Positions 1-7,983 of a stretch of 31,693 bases of DNA are shown piece after piece (the first letter of the stretch is position 1; each line of letters starts with the position of its first letter). The translations under genes were made by a program, and so were the position numbers. Under the pieces are notes generated by a model that was given only the letters and a program-made list of their open reading frames with translations, made no database searches and was not told the origin of the DNA. Source of the stretch: Anaerolineae bacterium (GTDB lineage: Bacteria; Chloroflexota; Anaerolineae; JAAYZQ01); contig JAFGIA010000371.1 of NCBI GenBank assembly GCA_016929795.1, positions 1 through 31,693 on the forward strand. The letters are read 5' to 3'.

Positions 1-173
1 AGAGCCAGGACGACAATGAGGGCGATAAGCCATGGACTCATGCCTCGCCTGGCAGGGGGCTGCTCGTAGTAATATGGGGCCTCGTACGTCTCTTCGTACG
101 TCTCGGCATATTCCCCTTCCTTGGGGTCCTCAGCCGATTCATCGTTGTAGATGTCAACTTGTCGATCGTCCAT
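1..173 (-). CDS. Acidic, Tyr-rich single-TM protein, partial (C-terminus outside window)
   Basis: Only the first 57 codons are in the window; the frame runs off its left edge. The visible protein starts MDDRQVDIYNDESAED and has an acidic, Glu/Tyr-rich stretch to about residue 38. A Pro-Pro-Ala-Arg-Arg-Gly turn follows, and then a hydrophobic segment (PWLIALIVVLAL) that looks like a membrane anchor with the acidic tail in the cytoplasm. The start is supported by a GAGGAAC ribosome site 5-10 nt upstream of the ATG. It lies 24 bp after the DUF4126 gene and is probably the fourth gene of the operon starting at 2152. I do not recognise a family, and what follows the TM segment cannot be seen. Confidence 0.72.
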   Translation of the reverse strand, partial: MDDRQVDIYNDESAEDPKEGEYAETYEETYEAPYYYEQPPARRGMSPWLIALIVVLA

Positions 174-197
174 CTTGTTCCTCCAGTGTTGATGAGA

Positions 198-767
198 TTA
201 CCATCCTGCCGGCCAGGCGACGTCCTGCCGCCTGCGGCGGCGAATGAGCCAGACGACGACCAGTATCAATACCAGCAAGCCCAGCACCGGTACCAGGATG
301 GAGAGCAGGGACACGATAAAGGCGATCACGTCCTCGATGAGGCTGATCACCGGATTCAACAAGCCACCGGTCGTCCCGGTAACAACAGGCCGTGCGGTGG
401 CCTTGACGGCGTGGACACCGCCGGCCAGGATGAGACCACAGATCACGGCGAGGACGGGGTGCGTTTCGCCGATGATGCCGGCACTGGATGCAAAGAGGAT
501 GGCGCCGGCTACAGGGCGCACCAAGGTCTGGATGGTGTCGTTAATGGTATCGATGGCGGGCACCTTGTCGACGAATATCTCGATCACGAGCAGCACCGCG
601 AGTGCGCCGATGACCCACCCGTTTTCGAGGACGTCCCACGGTTGGCTGAGTGTGATCAAGTCAGTAGAGCGGGCGATGAGGGCTACCATGAACAACGGGA
701 GGTAGGCATTCAGGCCTGCTGACGACGACAGGCCGAATGCTGTAAAGATGTTCAGGAGTCCATCCAC
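198..767 (-). CDS. DUF4126 family integral membrane protein
   Basis: This is a 189-residue protein of unknown function with the DUF4126 layout: an N-terminal amphipathic stretch with a small-residue motif (GLSSSAGLNAYLPLF, residues 12-26), followed by several hydrophobic helices. The 'FVDKVPAIDTINDTIQTLVRP' region around residues 65-85 is typical of the family. It ends in a long hydrophobic helix (about 150-175) and a run of arginines, which suggests a cytoplasmic C-terminus. The start codon is GTG at 767, with AAGGA about 9 nt upstream; an ATG overlapping it by two bases is out of frame. It sits between the zinc-ribbon protein and the acidic one-TM protein in a small envelope operon. Family call is good; function is unknown. 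Confidence 0.82.
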   Translation of the reverse strand: MDGLLNIFTAFGLSSSAGLNAYLPLFMVALIARSTDLITLSQPWDVLENGWVIGALAVLLVIEIFVDKVPAIDTINDTIQTLVRPVAGAILFASSAGIIGETHPVLAVICGLILAGGVHAVKATARPVVTGTTGGLLNPVISLIEDVIAFIVSLLSILVPVLGLLVLILVVVWLIRRRRRQDVAWPAGW

Positions 768-816
768 GTCGCTAGTTCCTTCCTACCTAGCAGCAGTTAC
801 CGGCGTATGCGGGCCA

Positions 817-1329
817 TTACCACTCGGCGCCAAATCCGGCGCAGAGTGCACAGATACCGAATCCGACGCCCAAGATCAGGCCAAGGATGGCAAGGCCAAC
901 GGCGATCCACCCCATGACGATGCCGGCGAGGGCGAGCCCGTCGCCCGACAGCTCGGCTGGACGCTGGCGGATATCGGTGCGTGCCATGTACCCGAGGAGG
1001 ATGGCGACGATGCTCCCGAGCAGCGGCAGGAACGTGAGCCCACCGATCCCGAGCAAGAGCGAGGCGATGGCAAGTCCACTTGTGGTTGGAGTGGTCGCCG
1101 CCAGGCGGGCAGGCATGGGGGGTGTGGAGAGCCTGGTCGCCGGCACTTGTTCCGCTTCTATCTCGATTACGTCATCCAGATCCTCGAACAGGTCCGGCGT
1201 CTCGTGCGCCTCATCCTCGATGGGGTACTGCCTGACAGATGCCGCGGTATCCGCGTCCAACACTGCACCGCATTCACCACAGTAGATGGCTTCATCCTCG
1301 TTGTGCGCGCCGCATTGAGGGCAAAACAT
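817..1329 (-). CDS. Zinc-ribbon and DUF4190 membrane protein
   Basis: The protein has 170 residues. Residues 1-22 form a zinc ribbon with two Cys pairs (MFCPQCG and IYCGECG). A long acidic linker (about 30-65, rich in Glu/Asp) follows. The C-terminal half carries hydrophobic helices with the DUF4190 pattern (ASLLLGIGGLTFLPLLGSIVAILLGYMAR, then GLALAGIVMGWIAVGLAILGLIL). The frame stays open upstream, but the ATG at 1329 is chosen because GGAGGAG lies just before it and the zinc ribbon starts there. The protein probably sits in the membrane with the metal-binding head in the cytoplasm; a sensing or scaffolding role is a guess. It lies downstream of the DUF4013 gene, across a structured intergenic region. 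Confidence 0.83.
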   Translation of the reverse strand: MFCPQCGAHNEDEAIYCGECGAVLDADTAASVRQYPIEDEAHETPDLFEDLDDVIEIEAEQVPATRLSTPPMPARLAATTPTTSGLAIASLLLGIGGLTFLPLLGSIVAILLGYMARTDIRQRPAELSGDGLALAGIVMGWIAVGLAILGLILGVGFGICALCAGFGAEW

Positions 1330-1351
1330 GATGGCTCCTCCGGTTTGACAG

Positions 1352-1398
1352 GGAGCCCGACTGCAGATGCAACACGTTGCATCTTGCAACCGGGCTCC
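1352..1398 (-). other. Long intergenic hairpin between DUF4013 and zinc-ribbon genes
   Basis: An 8-bp outer stem (GGAGCCCG at 1352-1359 with CGGGCTCC at 1391-1398) encloses an inner stem of about 11 bp (1362-1372 with 1377-1388, one bulged T) closed by the tetraloop CACG. A two-base internal loop separates the stems. On the transcribed strand no T-tract follows; the ribosome site of the next gene comes instead. It is therefore more likely an mRNA processing or stability element, or an extragenic palindrome, than a terminator. Confidence 0.6.
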
Positions 1399-1411
1399 GC
1401 GAGGTTGCGAG

Positions 1412-2152
1412 CTACAGGATTTCCTCGTCGTCGTCCAGGTCGAGCATGTCTTCGACAAGCGGCTCGATAGGGGCGACGGGAGCCGTGACCCCGCCCGTGG
1501 CTTCAACGTAAGCCTGGCCGTATAGGTGCCCGGTGACAAACTGCGCGTAGGGCGCGGTCACGAGCCAGCCGATGCCACACACCAGGATGCCGAGGCCGCC
1601 CACGAACGATGCCACCCACGACATGAGGAAGGTGATCAGGTAGAGACCGATGTTGTCACGCACGAGGGTAACGACCTCACCAAAACGGAACGCCCTGGTC
1701 CAGTCATTCGTCGCAGCAAAGAGAGCGATGGCAGCCGGCAACAAGACAGAGATGACGATCGACCAGATGATAGTGAGGCAGCTACTGAACAGGTTGAGTG
1801 CCACACTCAGGCCCTCGGCGTCTTCTGCCACGGCAGCAGCCGGCAAGCTGAGGCAGAGGCTGACCAGGATGGCCGGCAGGGCATACACAAAACTGATGAC
1901 GAGCACCTTCAAGCCGTCTACGATCAGCTCCCCCCAGTTTTCCCACTCGGGCAAGCCATCCCACTGCCCGCGGATCACGCGCCGTGTGATCTCGAGCGCA
2001 TAGCCCGCCAACAACGCCGATGCGATGATGGCCGGGATGAGGAGCACCCACGAGAAGAGGATACCAACTAGCAGAATGCCGGCTGCGATGAGGAGCTTGA
2101 CAATCCAGTCCTTGTCCTCAAAGACGAATCCAAATGCTTTTCCAATGTCCAT
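1412..2152 (-). CDS. DUF4013 family membrane protein
   Basis: The protein has 246 residues, about six hydrophobic helices and the DUF4013 hallmark near the N-terminus: an early TM pair, then GYALEITRRVIRG with a W-E-N-W-G motif (roughly residues 50-75). The C-terminus is cytoplasmic-looking and acidic (DMLDLDDDEEIL). The frame extends 21 codons upstream, but the start is set at the ATG at 2152, which has an AGGAGGGAG ribosome site and where family similarity begins (MDIGKAFGFVFED). The upstream extension also overlaps the predicted promoter. It is the first gene of the envelope operon. Function is unknown; family members are predicted membrane proteins in bacteria and archaea. Confidence 0.85.
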   Translation of the reverse strand: MDIGKAFGFVFEDKDWIVKLLIAAGILLVGILFSWVLLIPAIIASALLAGYALEITRRVIRGQWDGLPEWENWGELIVDGLKVLVISFVYALPAILVSLCLSLPAAAVAEDAEGLSVALNLFSSCLTIIWSIVISVLLPAAIALFAATNDWTRAFRFGEVVTLVRDNIGLYLITFLMSWVASFVGGLGILVCGIGWLVTAPYAQFVTGHLYGQAYVEATGGVTAPVAPIEPLVEDMLDLDDDEEIL

Positions 2153-2182
2153 TTTTCTCCCTCCTTGTTTTGAGCCTTTTGA

Positions 2183-2211
2183 ATTATACCAGGAAATTCG
2201 CTTCCTGGCAA
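2183..2211 (-). promoter_or_regulatory. Sigma70-type promoter of the DUF4013 operon with an inverted repeat in the spacer
   Basis: Read on the minus strand there is a -35 box TTGCCA (2206-2211), a 17-bp spacer and a perfect -10 box TATAAT (2183-2188). Transcription should start near 2176, about 24 nt before the ATG. The spacer region contains CCAGGAA, six bases, then TTCCTGG (2189-2208), a perfect 7+7 inverted repeat that overlaps the end of the -35 box and stops at the edge of the -10 box. That is the geometry of a repressor or MerR-like activator site. Confidence 0.75.
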
Positions 2212-2256
2212 CCACTCTACTCTACGTCGGAGATGTGCCAGAGTTGCGCCCGGGCA

Positions 2257-3417
2257 TCAAACTCGGACCATCGGGTCGAACAGGCGCGCATATTCGTCGA
2301 GGGCAAAGCGGTCAGTCATGCCAGCCAGGTAGTCGCACACGATGCGCTCCATCGGCTCGCGGGCGTCGGCGATCCGGTTCTGTACGACCTGTGGCAGTTG
2401 CCCCGATTCGTGGGTGTAAGCCTCGAACAGGGCGATGAGCACTCGCCGCGCTTTGGCCGCCATACGCATCAATCGCCAATGGCGGTAGAGATTCTTGTAG
2501 AGAAAGAGTTTTAACTCAGCGTGGCGTGCCTGCGCATCTGGCGAAAAGCCGATGATCGGCTTGCCGCGCGCCCGTAGTGCCTGCACCGAGTCGATGCCCT
2601 CGGCATCGATGCGGCGCGAGGTCGTGGAGATGACATCCGAGACGCCCCAGCCGATGAGCGCACGAATGGCGCGGTGGCGATCTACCTCGTCTAGTTCCAG
2701 GCAGGGCTCGAGATCGAGGTCTGCCACCACGTCCTGCCACACACCGACCTGGCGAAGCTGTGGCAAGATGATCAGGCCGGCACGCAGCCCGTCGTCCAGG
2801 TCGTGGGCAGTGTAGGCCAGCTCGTCAGACACGTTCGCGATCTGGCATTCGAGCGAGCAGGAGAGGTGCGGTTCAAAGCCAGTGGCGTCGCTGACGTCGT
2901 ACTCGGTCTCGTGCTTGACCAGACCCTCACGCACCTCGTAGGTAAGGTTCAGGCCGGGCCAGTCGGGGTAGCGGTGCTCGAGCTGGGTGACGATGCGCAG
3001 AGTCTGGCGGTTGTGGTCGAACCCACCATGACCCTCCATTAGCTCATTCAGTGTCTCCTCTCCCGAATGGCCAAAGGCAGGGTGTCCCAGGTCGTGGCCC
3101 AGGCAGATCGCCTCGGCCAGATCCTCGTTGACGCCGAGGGCGCGCGCGATGGTACGCCCAATCTGTGCCACCTCGAGGGTGTGGGTGAGGCGCGTGCGAT
3201 AATAGTCTCCCTCCGAGATGACAAACACCTGTGTCTTGTATTCGAGACGACGAAATGCCGAGCTGTGGATGATGCGATCCCGGTCGCGCTGGAAGGCAGT
3301 GCGGTAGGCAGGCTCGGGTTCGGGGTAGGTGCGGCCCCGGCTGTCGGCGCTGCGCACACCGTACGGTGCCAGCCCCTGGTCTTCCAGTCGTTCCAGGGTC
3401 TCGCGGTCATAGATCAT
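2257..3417 (-). CDS. dgt: Deoxyguanosinetriphosphate triphosphohydrolase-like protein (HD domain)
   Basis: This 386-residue HD-domain nucleotide hydrolase is expected to convert dGTP (or other dNTPs) to nucleoside plus triphosphate in the cytoplasm. The N-terminus has the family signature: arginine-rich FQRDRDRIIHSSAFRRLEYKTQV (residues 42-64) and THTLEVAQIGR (78-88). The metal site is visible as H79 and H108-D109 in GHDLGHPAFGHSGE (107-120). The later segment DELAYTAHDLDDGL supplies the last metal ligand. Length and order fit the shorter bacterial dGTPase-like class. It starts at ATG 3417, 9 bp after the PHP phosphatase, with GGAGGA upstream, and is the last gene of the ten-gene run. True substrate preference cannot be read from sequence. 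Confidence 0.93.
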   Translation of the reverse strand: MIYDRETLERLEDQGLAPYGVRSADSRGRTYPEPEPAYRTAFQRDRDRIIHSSAFRRLEYKTQVFVISEGDYYRTRLTHTLEVAQIGRTIARALGVNEDLAEAICLGHDLGHPAFGHSGEETLNELMEGHGGFDHNRQTLRIVTQLEHRYPDWPGLNLTYEVREGLVKHETEYDVSDATGFEPHLSCSLECQIANVSDELAYTAHDLDDGLRAGLIILPQLRQVGVWQDVVADLDLEPCLELDEVDRHRAIRALIGWGVSDVISTTSRRIDAEGIDSVQALRARGKPIIGFSPDAQARHAELKLFLYKNLYRHWRLMRMAAKARRVLIALFEAYTHESGQLPQVVQNRIADAREPMERIVCDYLAGMTDRFALDEYARLFDPMVRV

Positions 3418-3426
3418 GGGTCCTCC

Positions 3427-4281
3427 TTACAAGTCGTGCGGGTCCAGGTAGCCGCGTACCTGTCCGTGGTGAAAAGACGTGACAAGCGTGAGGCCGGCAG
3501 CGCGAGCTAGCTCGAGTGCATGGCTGGTGCCGGCAGCGAGGTCGGAGGCCTGGTGGGCGTCGGATCCGATGGTGACGAGGCGGCCGCCCTCCTGGCGAAA
3601 CCAGCGCAGCACTTGCAGTCCGGGATAGGGCTCCCGAGGCGCCTGGCGCAGGCCCGAGGTATTGATCTCGATCGCCATCCCGGCTGTGGCAGCCACATGC
3701 AGCACAGTGCGGATCTCTTGTTCCAGGTCTGCAGGGTCGAACGCGCCATAGTGTGCAGCCCCATAGCGCTTGACCAGGTCAAAGTGGCCGAGTACAGCGC
3801 CCAGCCCGCTGCGTGCTGCGCGGCGCAGTTCCTCAAAGTAGGGTTGGTACGACTCTTGTTGTGTGTGGGTGGAGTAATAGTCTTGAACTGCACGTGCCTC
3901 TGAAACCATCGTCCAGCCATCAGCAAAGTCAACGAGGTGCACCGAAACGACGACGTAATCCCACGTCCGCTCACCAAGCCAAGTATGGATCTCGTCCTCG
4001 CGCGAGGCCTGGTAGGTGATTTCGACTCCCTGCGAAAAGTCGACGCCGGTGGCGAGGAGTCGTGCAGCATCTAGCTCGCGGTCGTAGCGCGTGGGATCGA
4101 GCGTGCGATAGCTCCGGTCGCGCGGGTCAAAGTCGGCGTGCTCGCAAAAGCCGATGGCACGCAGGCCAAGTCGAGCAGCCTGCTGGGCATGCTCGGCGAT
4201 GGTCGACACACCATCTCCTGAACAGGTCGAGTGGACGTGCAAGTCGACAGGGGCGATGCCAGTTGCAATGTGTTGATTCAT
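3427..4281 (-). CDS. PHP-domain phosphatase, histidinol-phosphatase (HisJ)-like
   Basis: This 284-residue PHP (polymerase and histidinol phosphatase) metal hydrolase has the metal-binding motifs in order: HVHS (H15, H17), CEHAD (E47, H48), GVEITY (E87), SVHLVDF (H115), GHFDLVKRYG, IEINTSGLRQ, and a C-terminal GSDAHQASDL. These match the HisJ-like branch, which removes phosphate from histidinol phosphate in histidine synthesis. No other his genes are nearby, so another small phosphoester or a role with the surrounding sugar genes is possible. Its ATG overlaps the stop of the upstream GT-C gene (ATGA), implying translational coupling. Confidence 0.87.
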   Translation of the reverse strand: MNQHIATGIAPVDLHVHSTCSGDGVSTIAEHAQQAARLGLRAIGFCEHADFDPRDRSYRTLDPTRYDRELDAARLLATGVDFSQGVEITYQASREDEIHTWLGERTWDYVVVSVHLVDFADGWTMVSEARAVQDYYSTHTQQESYQPYFEELRRAARSGLGAVLGHFDLVKRYGAAHYGAFDPADLEQEIRTVLHVAATAGMAIEINTSGLRQAPREPYPGLQVLRWFRQEGGRLVTIGSDAHQASDLAAGTSHALELARAAGLTLVTSFHHGQVRGYLDPHDL

Positions 4282-5816
4282 GGCTGTAGTTGGGGCACGA
4301 TAAAGAAAAAGAGGCTGGCGACAGCGAGCATCATAAGCAGCAGGTAAGGAACGGCGTGCACCAGTGAATCCCAGGCAGCAGGCAAAACACGATGGGCGAG
4401 GAGTGCGACGATGAGGGCGACGACCATGAGCAGAGGCCAGTTGGGCAGCACGCCTGCCAGGCGCAGCAGCGCCGCGCCCGCGAGCAGTACTCCTGACACG
4501 AGTACCGCGCGCTCTCGGCGGATCGCCTCTCGCCAGCCAAGTGCAAAGGCAAAGCCAATGGGCAACAGGGCGCGAAAGAGGTAGCGCCCCTGTGGTTGCC
4601 AGAAGTTGAGGTTATACCAGGCATAACTGGCCACAGCCAGCAGGGCAAGCAGGCCGACCATGCCGGCGGCCGCCCACTGCCAGGCAGGCACGCTGAGGCG
4701 ATGGTGCCAGGCGCGGATCGCCCACAAGGTAAGGCCGATCAGCGCCAGAGCGGACAAGATGGCCAGCGCCTGATAGAGGCGCTCGTCGATGAGGACGCCC
4801 ATCCACCCAAATTGGGCCCAGAAACTGCGGAAAGATATGAGGCCAAAATCGTTGATCGACTGTGTGAACCCTCTCTGTGCCACCCAGTCGGCTGTGCGCA
4901 GTTGGCCGGCAACCACTTGGTTGTGTCTATGAAGGCCGAGGATGTCGAGGCCGCCGTAGATGGCGGCGTTGCGCAGCCACCACGGCAGGGCCATCAACAT
5001 TGACGGTAGGAGGTAGAGCCCTGCGGCGAGCACGGGGCGCCGCACCTCGTTGGACTTGTCGAGCCACAGATGTCGTGCAGCAATAGCAGCCAGTGCCAGG
5101 GGAAGAAGGATATAGACGGAGGACTTGGACACGAATGCCAGCCCGGTGGTGACGCTAAGGAGAAACGCCAGGTCGCGTTGCGGTTCGGAGAGAGCCCATC
5201 TCGATCGAGACGGCGCGTGCTGCGGCCGGAACCAAGTGTCGCCCGGGCGGTCTATGACTGTGCCGCCCTCAAGTCTGACATACCGGACGCAAAAGAGCAC
5301 CCCCACCGCAAGCAGCAGGTCTGCGAGCGAGTCGTTGTTCACCGCCGCGCACATGGCTATGTGCATGGGCTGAAATGCAACAAAGGCTGTCGCGCCAAGG
5401 GCGAGCAGAGGGCGCGCCGGTACCAAGAGCCGCACGGTCTGATAGACGACAGGCAGGAGCAGCGCGCCAAAGAGCAGTGATAGGAGGCGCAAGGGCAAGA
5501 GCGCGCCGCCAAATAGTCCATATACTGGCACGGCGAGGATGTAATAGAGGGGGGGCTGGTGAAATTCGTAGCGGATCGGCTCGATGCTCAACTCTGGCGC
5601 AAAGCGCGCGGCCTTGATCTCTTCGAGGTAGGCACCCGGATAGTCCCCTGGCTTGAGAATGGGAAACCGGTGCTCCTCAGCCAGCGTGCGGATATAGTTG
5701 TAGTGGGCAGGCTCGTCAGGCGCCTGCCAGTTGGGTGTGTAGATGGCATACAGGGTGCCCAACACAAGGTAGATCAGGATGGTGACTGGCAATAGGATCC
5801 GCGGGCGCTCGAGCAT
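4278..5816 (-). CDS. GT-C type membrane glycosyltransferase (DUF2142/GT39-like)
   Basis: The protein has 512 residues and about 11-12 hydrophobic helices. After the first helix comes an exposed loop with an Asp-Glu pair (QAPDEPAHYNY, residues 30-40), the usual position of the catalytic acid in GT-C enzymes that use polyprenyl-phosphate sugars. A long extracytoplasmic loop with FHQPPLYYILAVP follows, as in DUF2142 and PMT-like proteins. It probably transfers a sugar from a lipid carrier outside the membrane. The start is placed at ATG 5816, which has a GGAGGAAC ribosome site; a 15-codon upstream extension lacks family character. It overlaps the PHP gene by four bases. Donor and acceptor are unknown. 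Confidence 0.82.
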   Translation of the reverse strand: MLERPRILLPVTILIYLVLGTLYAIYTPNWQAPDEPAHYNYIRTLAEEHRFPILKPGDYPGAYLEEIKAARFAPELSIEPIRYEFHQPPLYYILAVPVYGLFGGALLPLRLLSLLFGALLLPVVYQTVRLLVPARPLLALGATAFVAFQPMHIAMCAAVNNDSLADLLLAVGVLFCVRYVRLEGGTVIDRPGDTWFRPQHAPSRSRWALSEPQRDLAFLLSVTTGLAFVSKSSVYILLPLALAAIAARHLWLDKSNEVRRPVLAAGLYLLPSMLMALPWWLRNAAIYGGLDILGLHRHNQVVAGQLRTADWVAQRGFTQSINDFGLISFRSFWAQFGWMGVLIDERLYQALAILSALALIGLTLWAIRAWHHRLSVPAWQWAAAGMVGLLALLAVASYAWYNLNFWQPQGRYLFRALLPIGFAFALGWREAIRRERAVLVSGVLLAGAALLRLAGVLPNWPLLMVVALIVALLAHRVLPAAWDSLVHAVPYLLLMMLAVASLFFFIVPQLQP

Positions 5817-5857
5817 AGTTCCTCCGGGATCGATTCTACCTCCATTGCGCGGAAAGC

Positions 5858-7045
5858 TCAAGAGCCGGCGTCCAGGTCGTGGTAGAGGGCGAGGGTATCC
5901 GCGGCGATCTGATCCCAGCGAAATGACGTCGATAGGACTTGGGCGCCGACGCCCAGGCGGGTGCGCAGCACCGGGTCACCTGCCAGGCGAAGCAGCGCGT
6001 GTGCCAGGGCCGGGGCATCCTCGCGCGCCACGAGGAGCATGTTCTCGCCGTCGACTAGCTCGGGCAGGTGGACGCGCGGCTGGGTGGTGACAATCGGCAC
6101 ACCGTGGACGAGGGCGGTGTGAAAGCTGCTGTGCAGAAAGGAAGCGCCGTCGCGAAAGGGAAAGGCGCAGACGTCGGCGGCGGCAAAACACGCCGACACT
6201 TCCTCGGGGGGCAGATAGCCGGTCCAGTGCACCCTGTCACCCAGGTCAAGGCGCTCGATCTGCGCCTCGATACGCTCCAGAAAGGCGACGTTGGTCGGGT
6301 CGCTGGCGCCGGTGCGCCCGCCCATCATCAGCAGGCACACGCTGACCTCGTCGCTGTGCGAGGTGGTGAGCAGGTGGAGAGCGTCAAGCAGTGTGTCGAC
6401 CCCTTTGCGCGCGTTGATGAAGCCAAAATGGCAGATGAGCAGCTCGCCGGGGCTCACCCTATAGCGGGCACGCCATGCGTCACGGTCGTACCCTGGCAGG
6501 AGGTGGGGTGTGATGGCAGAGCCGATGGGAATGAGCGCTGGCGGGCGGGCGGCGGAACTGAGGTCGCGCGACAGCCGATCGTAATCTTCTCTGTTCGTCA
6601 CGATTGTGGCATCACTGCTGCGTGCCAGCTCGAGGATGGCTTGACGACGCAGAGGACCTGCCTTCGGAAAAAGGTAGGGCACCCTCAGGTCGTGAAAGGT
6701 GACGGCGAACCGCGGCCGGTGCGGGTGCGAGCGAGGGCCAGCACGGAACCAACGTGGGAGGAGGTTAACGGCAGGGTGCATGGCGTAGGCGGCAGCCTGG
6801 TACTGAATATGGACGACGGCAGGCCGCTCGCGCCGCACAAGGGTGCGCAGGATGCGCCAGAAGCCCCAGCCCCATTGCTCCACAAGGGGATGGACGGTCA
6901 AGCCAGGCACAGGACTTGCCTGCATGGAGGTCAGGACGTGGACATCGCACCCGCCGGCGGCGAGTGTCTGCCCGAGGGTGCGCGTATAGTCGCCGATGCC
7001 GCCCTCCATGGGCGGGAACTCGCCGGTGATGAAGAGTACCTTCAC
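5858..7045 (-). CDS. Glycosyltransferase family 4
   Basis: This 395-residue cytoplasmic GT-B glycosyltransferase opens with the typical first strand and glycine loop (VLFITGEFPPMEGGIGDYTRTL, from residue 3). The C-terminal Rossmann half starts around HFGFINARKGVDTLLDAL. The nucleotide-sugar region (CAFPFRDGASFLHSSFHTALVHGVPIVTT) lacks the two glutamates of the usual E-x7-E motif, a deviation seen in a subgroup of GT4 enzymes. The start is taken as GTG 7045, whose first four bases overlap the stop of the GT2 gene (GTGA). The frame continues 30 codons upstream inside the GT2 gene, but that extension is Arg/Pro-rich and unconvincing. The context suggests a role in assembling a rhamnose- or mannose-containing glycan. 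Confidence 0.88.
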   Translation of the reverse strand: MKVLFITGEFPPMEGGIGDYTRTLGQTLAAGGCDVHVLTSMQASPVPGLTVHPLVEQWGWGFWRILRTLVRRERPAVVHIQYQAAAYAMHPAVNLLPRWFRAGPRSHPHRPRFAVTFHDLRVPYLFPKAGPLRRQAILELARSSDATIVTNREDYDRLSRDLSSAARPPALIPIGSAITPHLLPGYDRDAWRARYRVSPGELLICHFGFINARKGVDTLLDALHLLTTSHSDEVSVCLLMMGGRTGASDPTNVAFLERIEAQIERLDLGDRVHWTGYLPPEEVSACFAAADVCAFPFRDGASFLHSSFHTALVHGVPIVTTQPRVHLPELVDGENMLLVAREDAPALAHALLRLAGDPVLRTRLGVGAQVLSTSFRWDQIAADTLALYHDLDAGS

Positions 7046-7977
7046 GCCGCATTCCCTCGCAGCCGGGAGCGCAGTACCTGGCGGTAGGCGCGGACGCGCT
7101 CGGCGCGGAGGGGCCGCTTGTGGCCTACGAGCCACTTACCCCCCTCGCGCAGGAGCTGGTAGACATAGGTCGATAGCAAGAAGGCGCGCAGAAAGGATGC
7201 CTGCAGCCGGCCGTAGTGCTTGCGAAAGTAGTGCACTTTGCTGCTTTGAAAGTGGATGTGGCGCGCGGCGATTACCTGTTCGCTGCTCTTGCCTTCGTGG
7301 TGGATGACGGTGGCGGTGGGCAGGTAGACAACATCCCATCCAGCAGCCTTGTAGCGGCGGCACCAGTCAAGCTCTTCAAAATACATGAAAAAGCGCTCAT
7401 CGAGGCCACCTACCTGCTCGCAGGCTGCCCGCCGCACAACAAGGCAGGCGCCGACGAGCCAATCGACGGATTGGATCACGTCGTCGGCGACGTCGGCAAG
7501 ATAGTATCGGCGCAGAACCTGGTTGTCGGACGACCACTCCTGGATGACTGTGCTCTCGATCAGGCCAGTCGCAAAGGTTGGAAAGCGGCGGCGTGATGGC
7601 TGAAGGCTGCCGTCTGGGTAAGCAAGCCGTGGTCCCACGACCGCGGTGGCAGGATGGTTGTCGAGGTAATCGACCATGGTAGACAGTGCGTCGCCAACAA
7701 TCTCGGCATCTGGGTTGAGAAGGAGCAGATGCCGCCCACGGGCGAGGGCCAGTCCCTGGTTGTTGGCGGTGGTAAAGCCGACGTTTCTGTCGTTGGCGAC
7801 GAGTCGCACCTGGGGGAACTCGGCCCGCACCATGGCGACACTGCCATCGGTGCTCGCATTGTCGACGACGACGACGTCGATTTCAAGGTCGCCAGCCCCG
7901 GTAAAAATCGAGTCGAGACAACGCCGGAGCAGGTCGCGGACGTTCCAGCTCACGACGATGACGCCGAGATCGGCCAC
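7042..7977 (-). CDS. Glycosyltransferase family 2, rhamnosyltransferase-like
   Basis: This 311-residue GT-A transferase has an N-terminal strand GVIVVSWNVRDLLRRCLDS (5-23), the nucleotide-binding VVVDNASTDGS (36-46), the metal-binding variant DxD in LLLLNPDAEIV (85-94), and the acceptor-side motif FFMYFEELDWCRRYKAAGW (about 197-215). This pattern is that of WbbL-type rhamnosyltransferases. Given the gmd/rmd pair upstream, the donor may be GDP-D-rhamnose rather than dTDP-L-rhamnose; that is inference. It starts at ATG 7977, 6 bp after the polyprenyl synthase gene, and is coupled by a 4-base overlap to the next transferase. Confidence 0.9.
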   Translation of the reverse strand: MADLGVIVVSWNVRDLLRRCLDSIFTGAGDLEIDVVVVDNASTDGSVAMVRAEFPQVRLVANDRNVGFTTANNQGLALARGRHLLLLNPDAEIVGDALSTMVDYLDNHPATAVVGPRLAYPDGSLQPSRRRFPTFATGLIESTVIQEWSSDNQVLRRYYLADVADDVIQSVDWLVGACLVVRRAACEQVGGLDERFFMYFEELDWCRRYKAAGWDVVYLPTATVIHHEGKSSEQVIAARHIHFQSSKVHYFRKHYGRLQASFLRAFLLSTYVYQLLREGGKWLVGHKRPLRAERVRAYRQVLRSRLRGNAA

Positions 7978-7983
7978 AAATCC

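Noticed and set aside
159..722. Long plus-strand frame opposite the DUF4126 gene
   Set aside because: It is Asp/Gly/His-rich shadow coding from a high-GC antisense strand; the minus-strand protein matches a known family.
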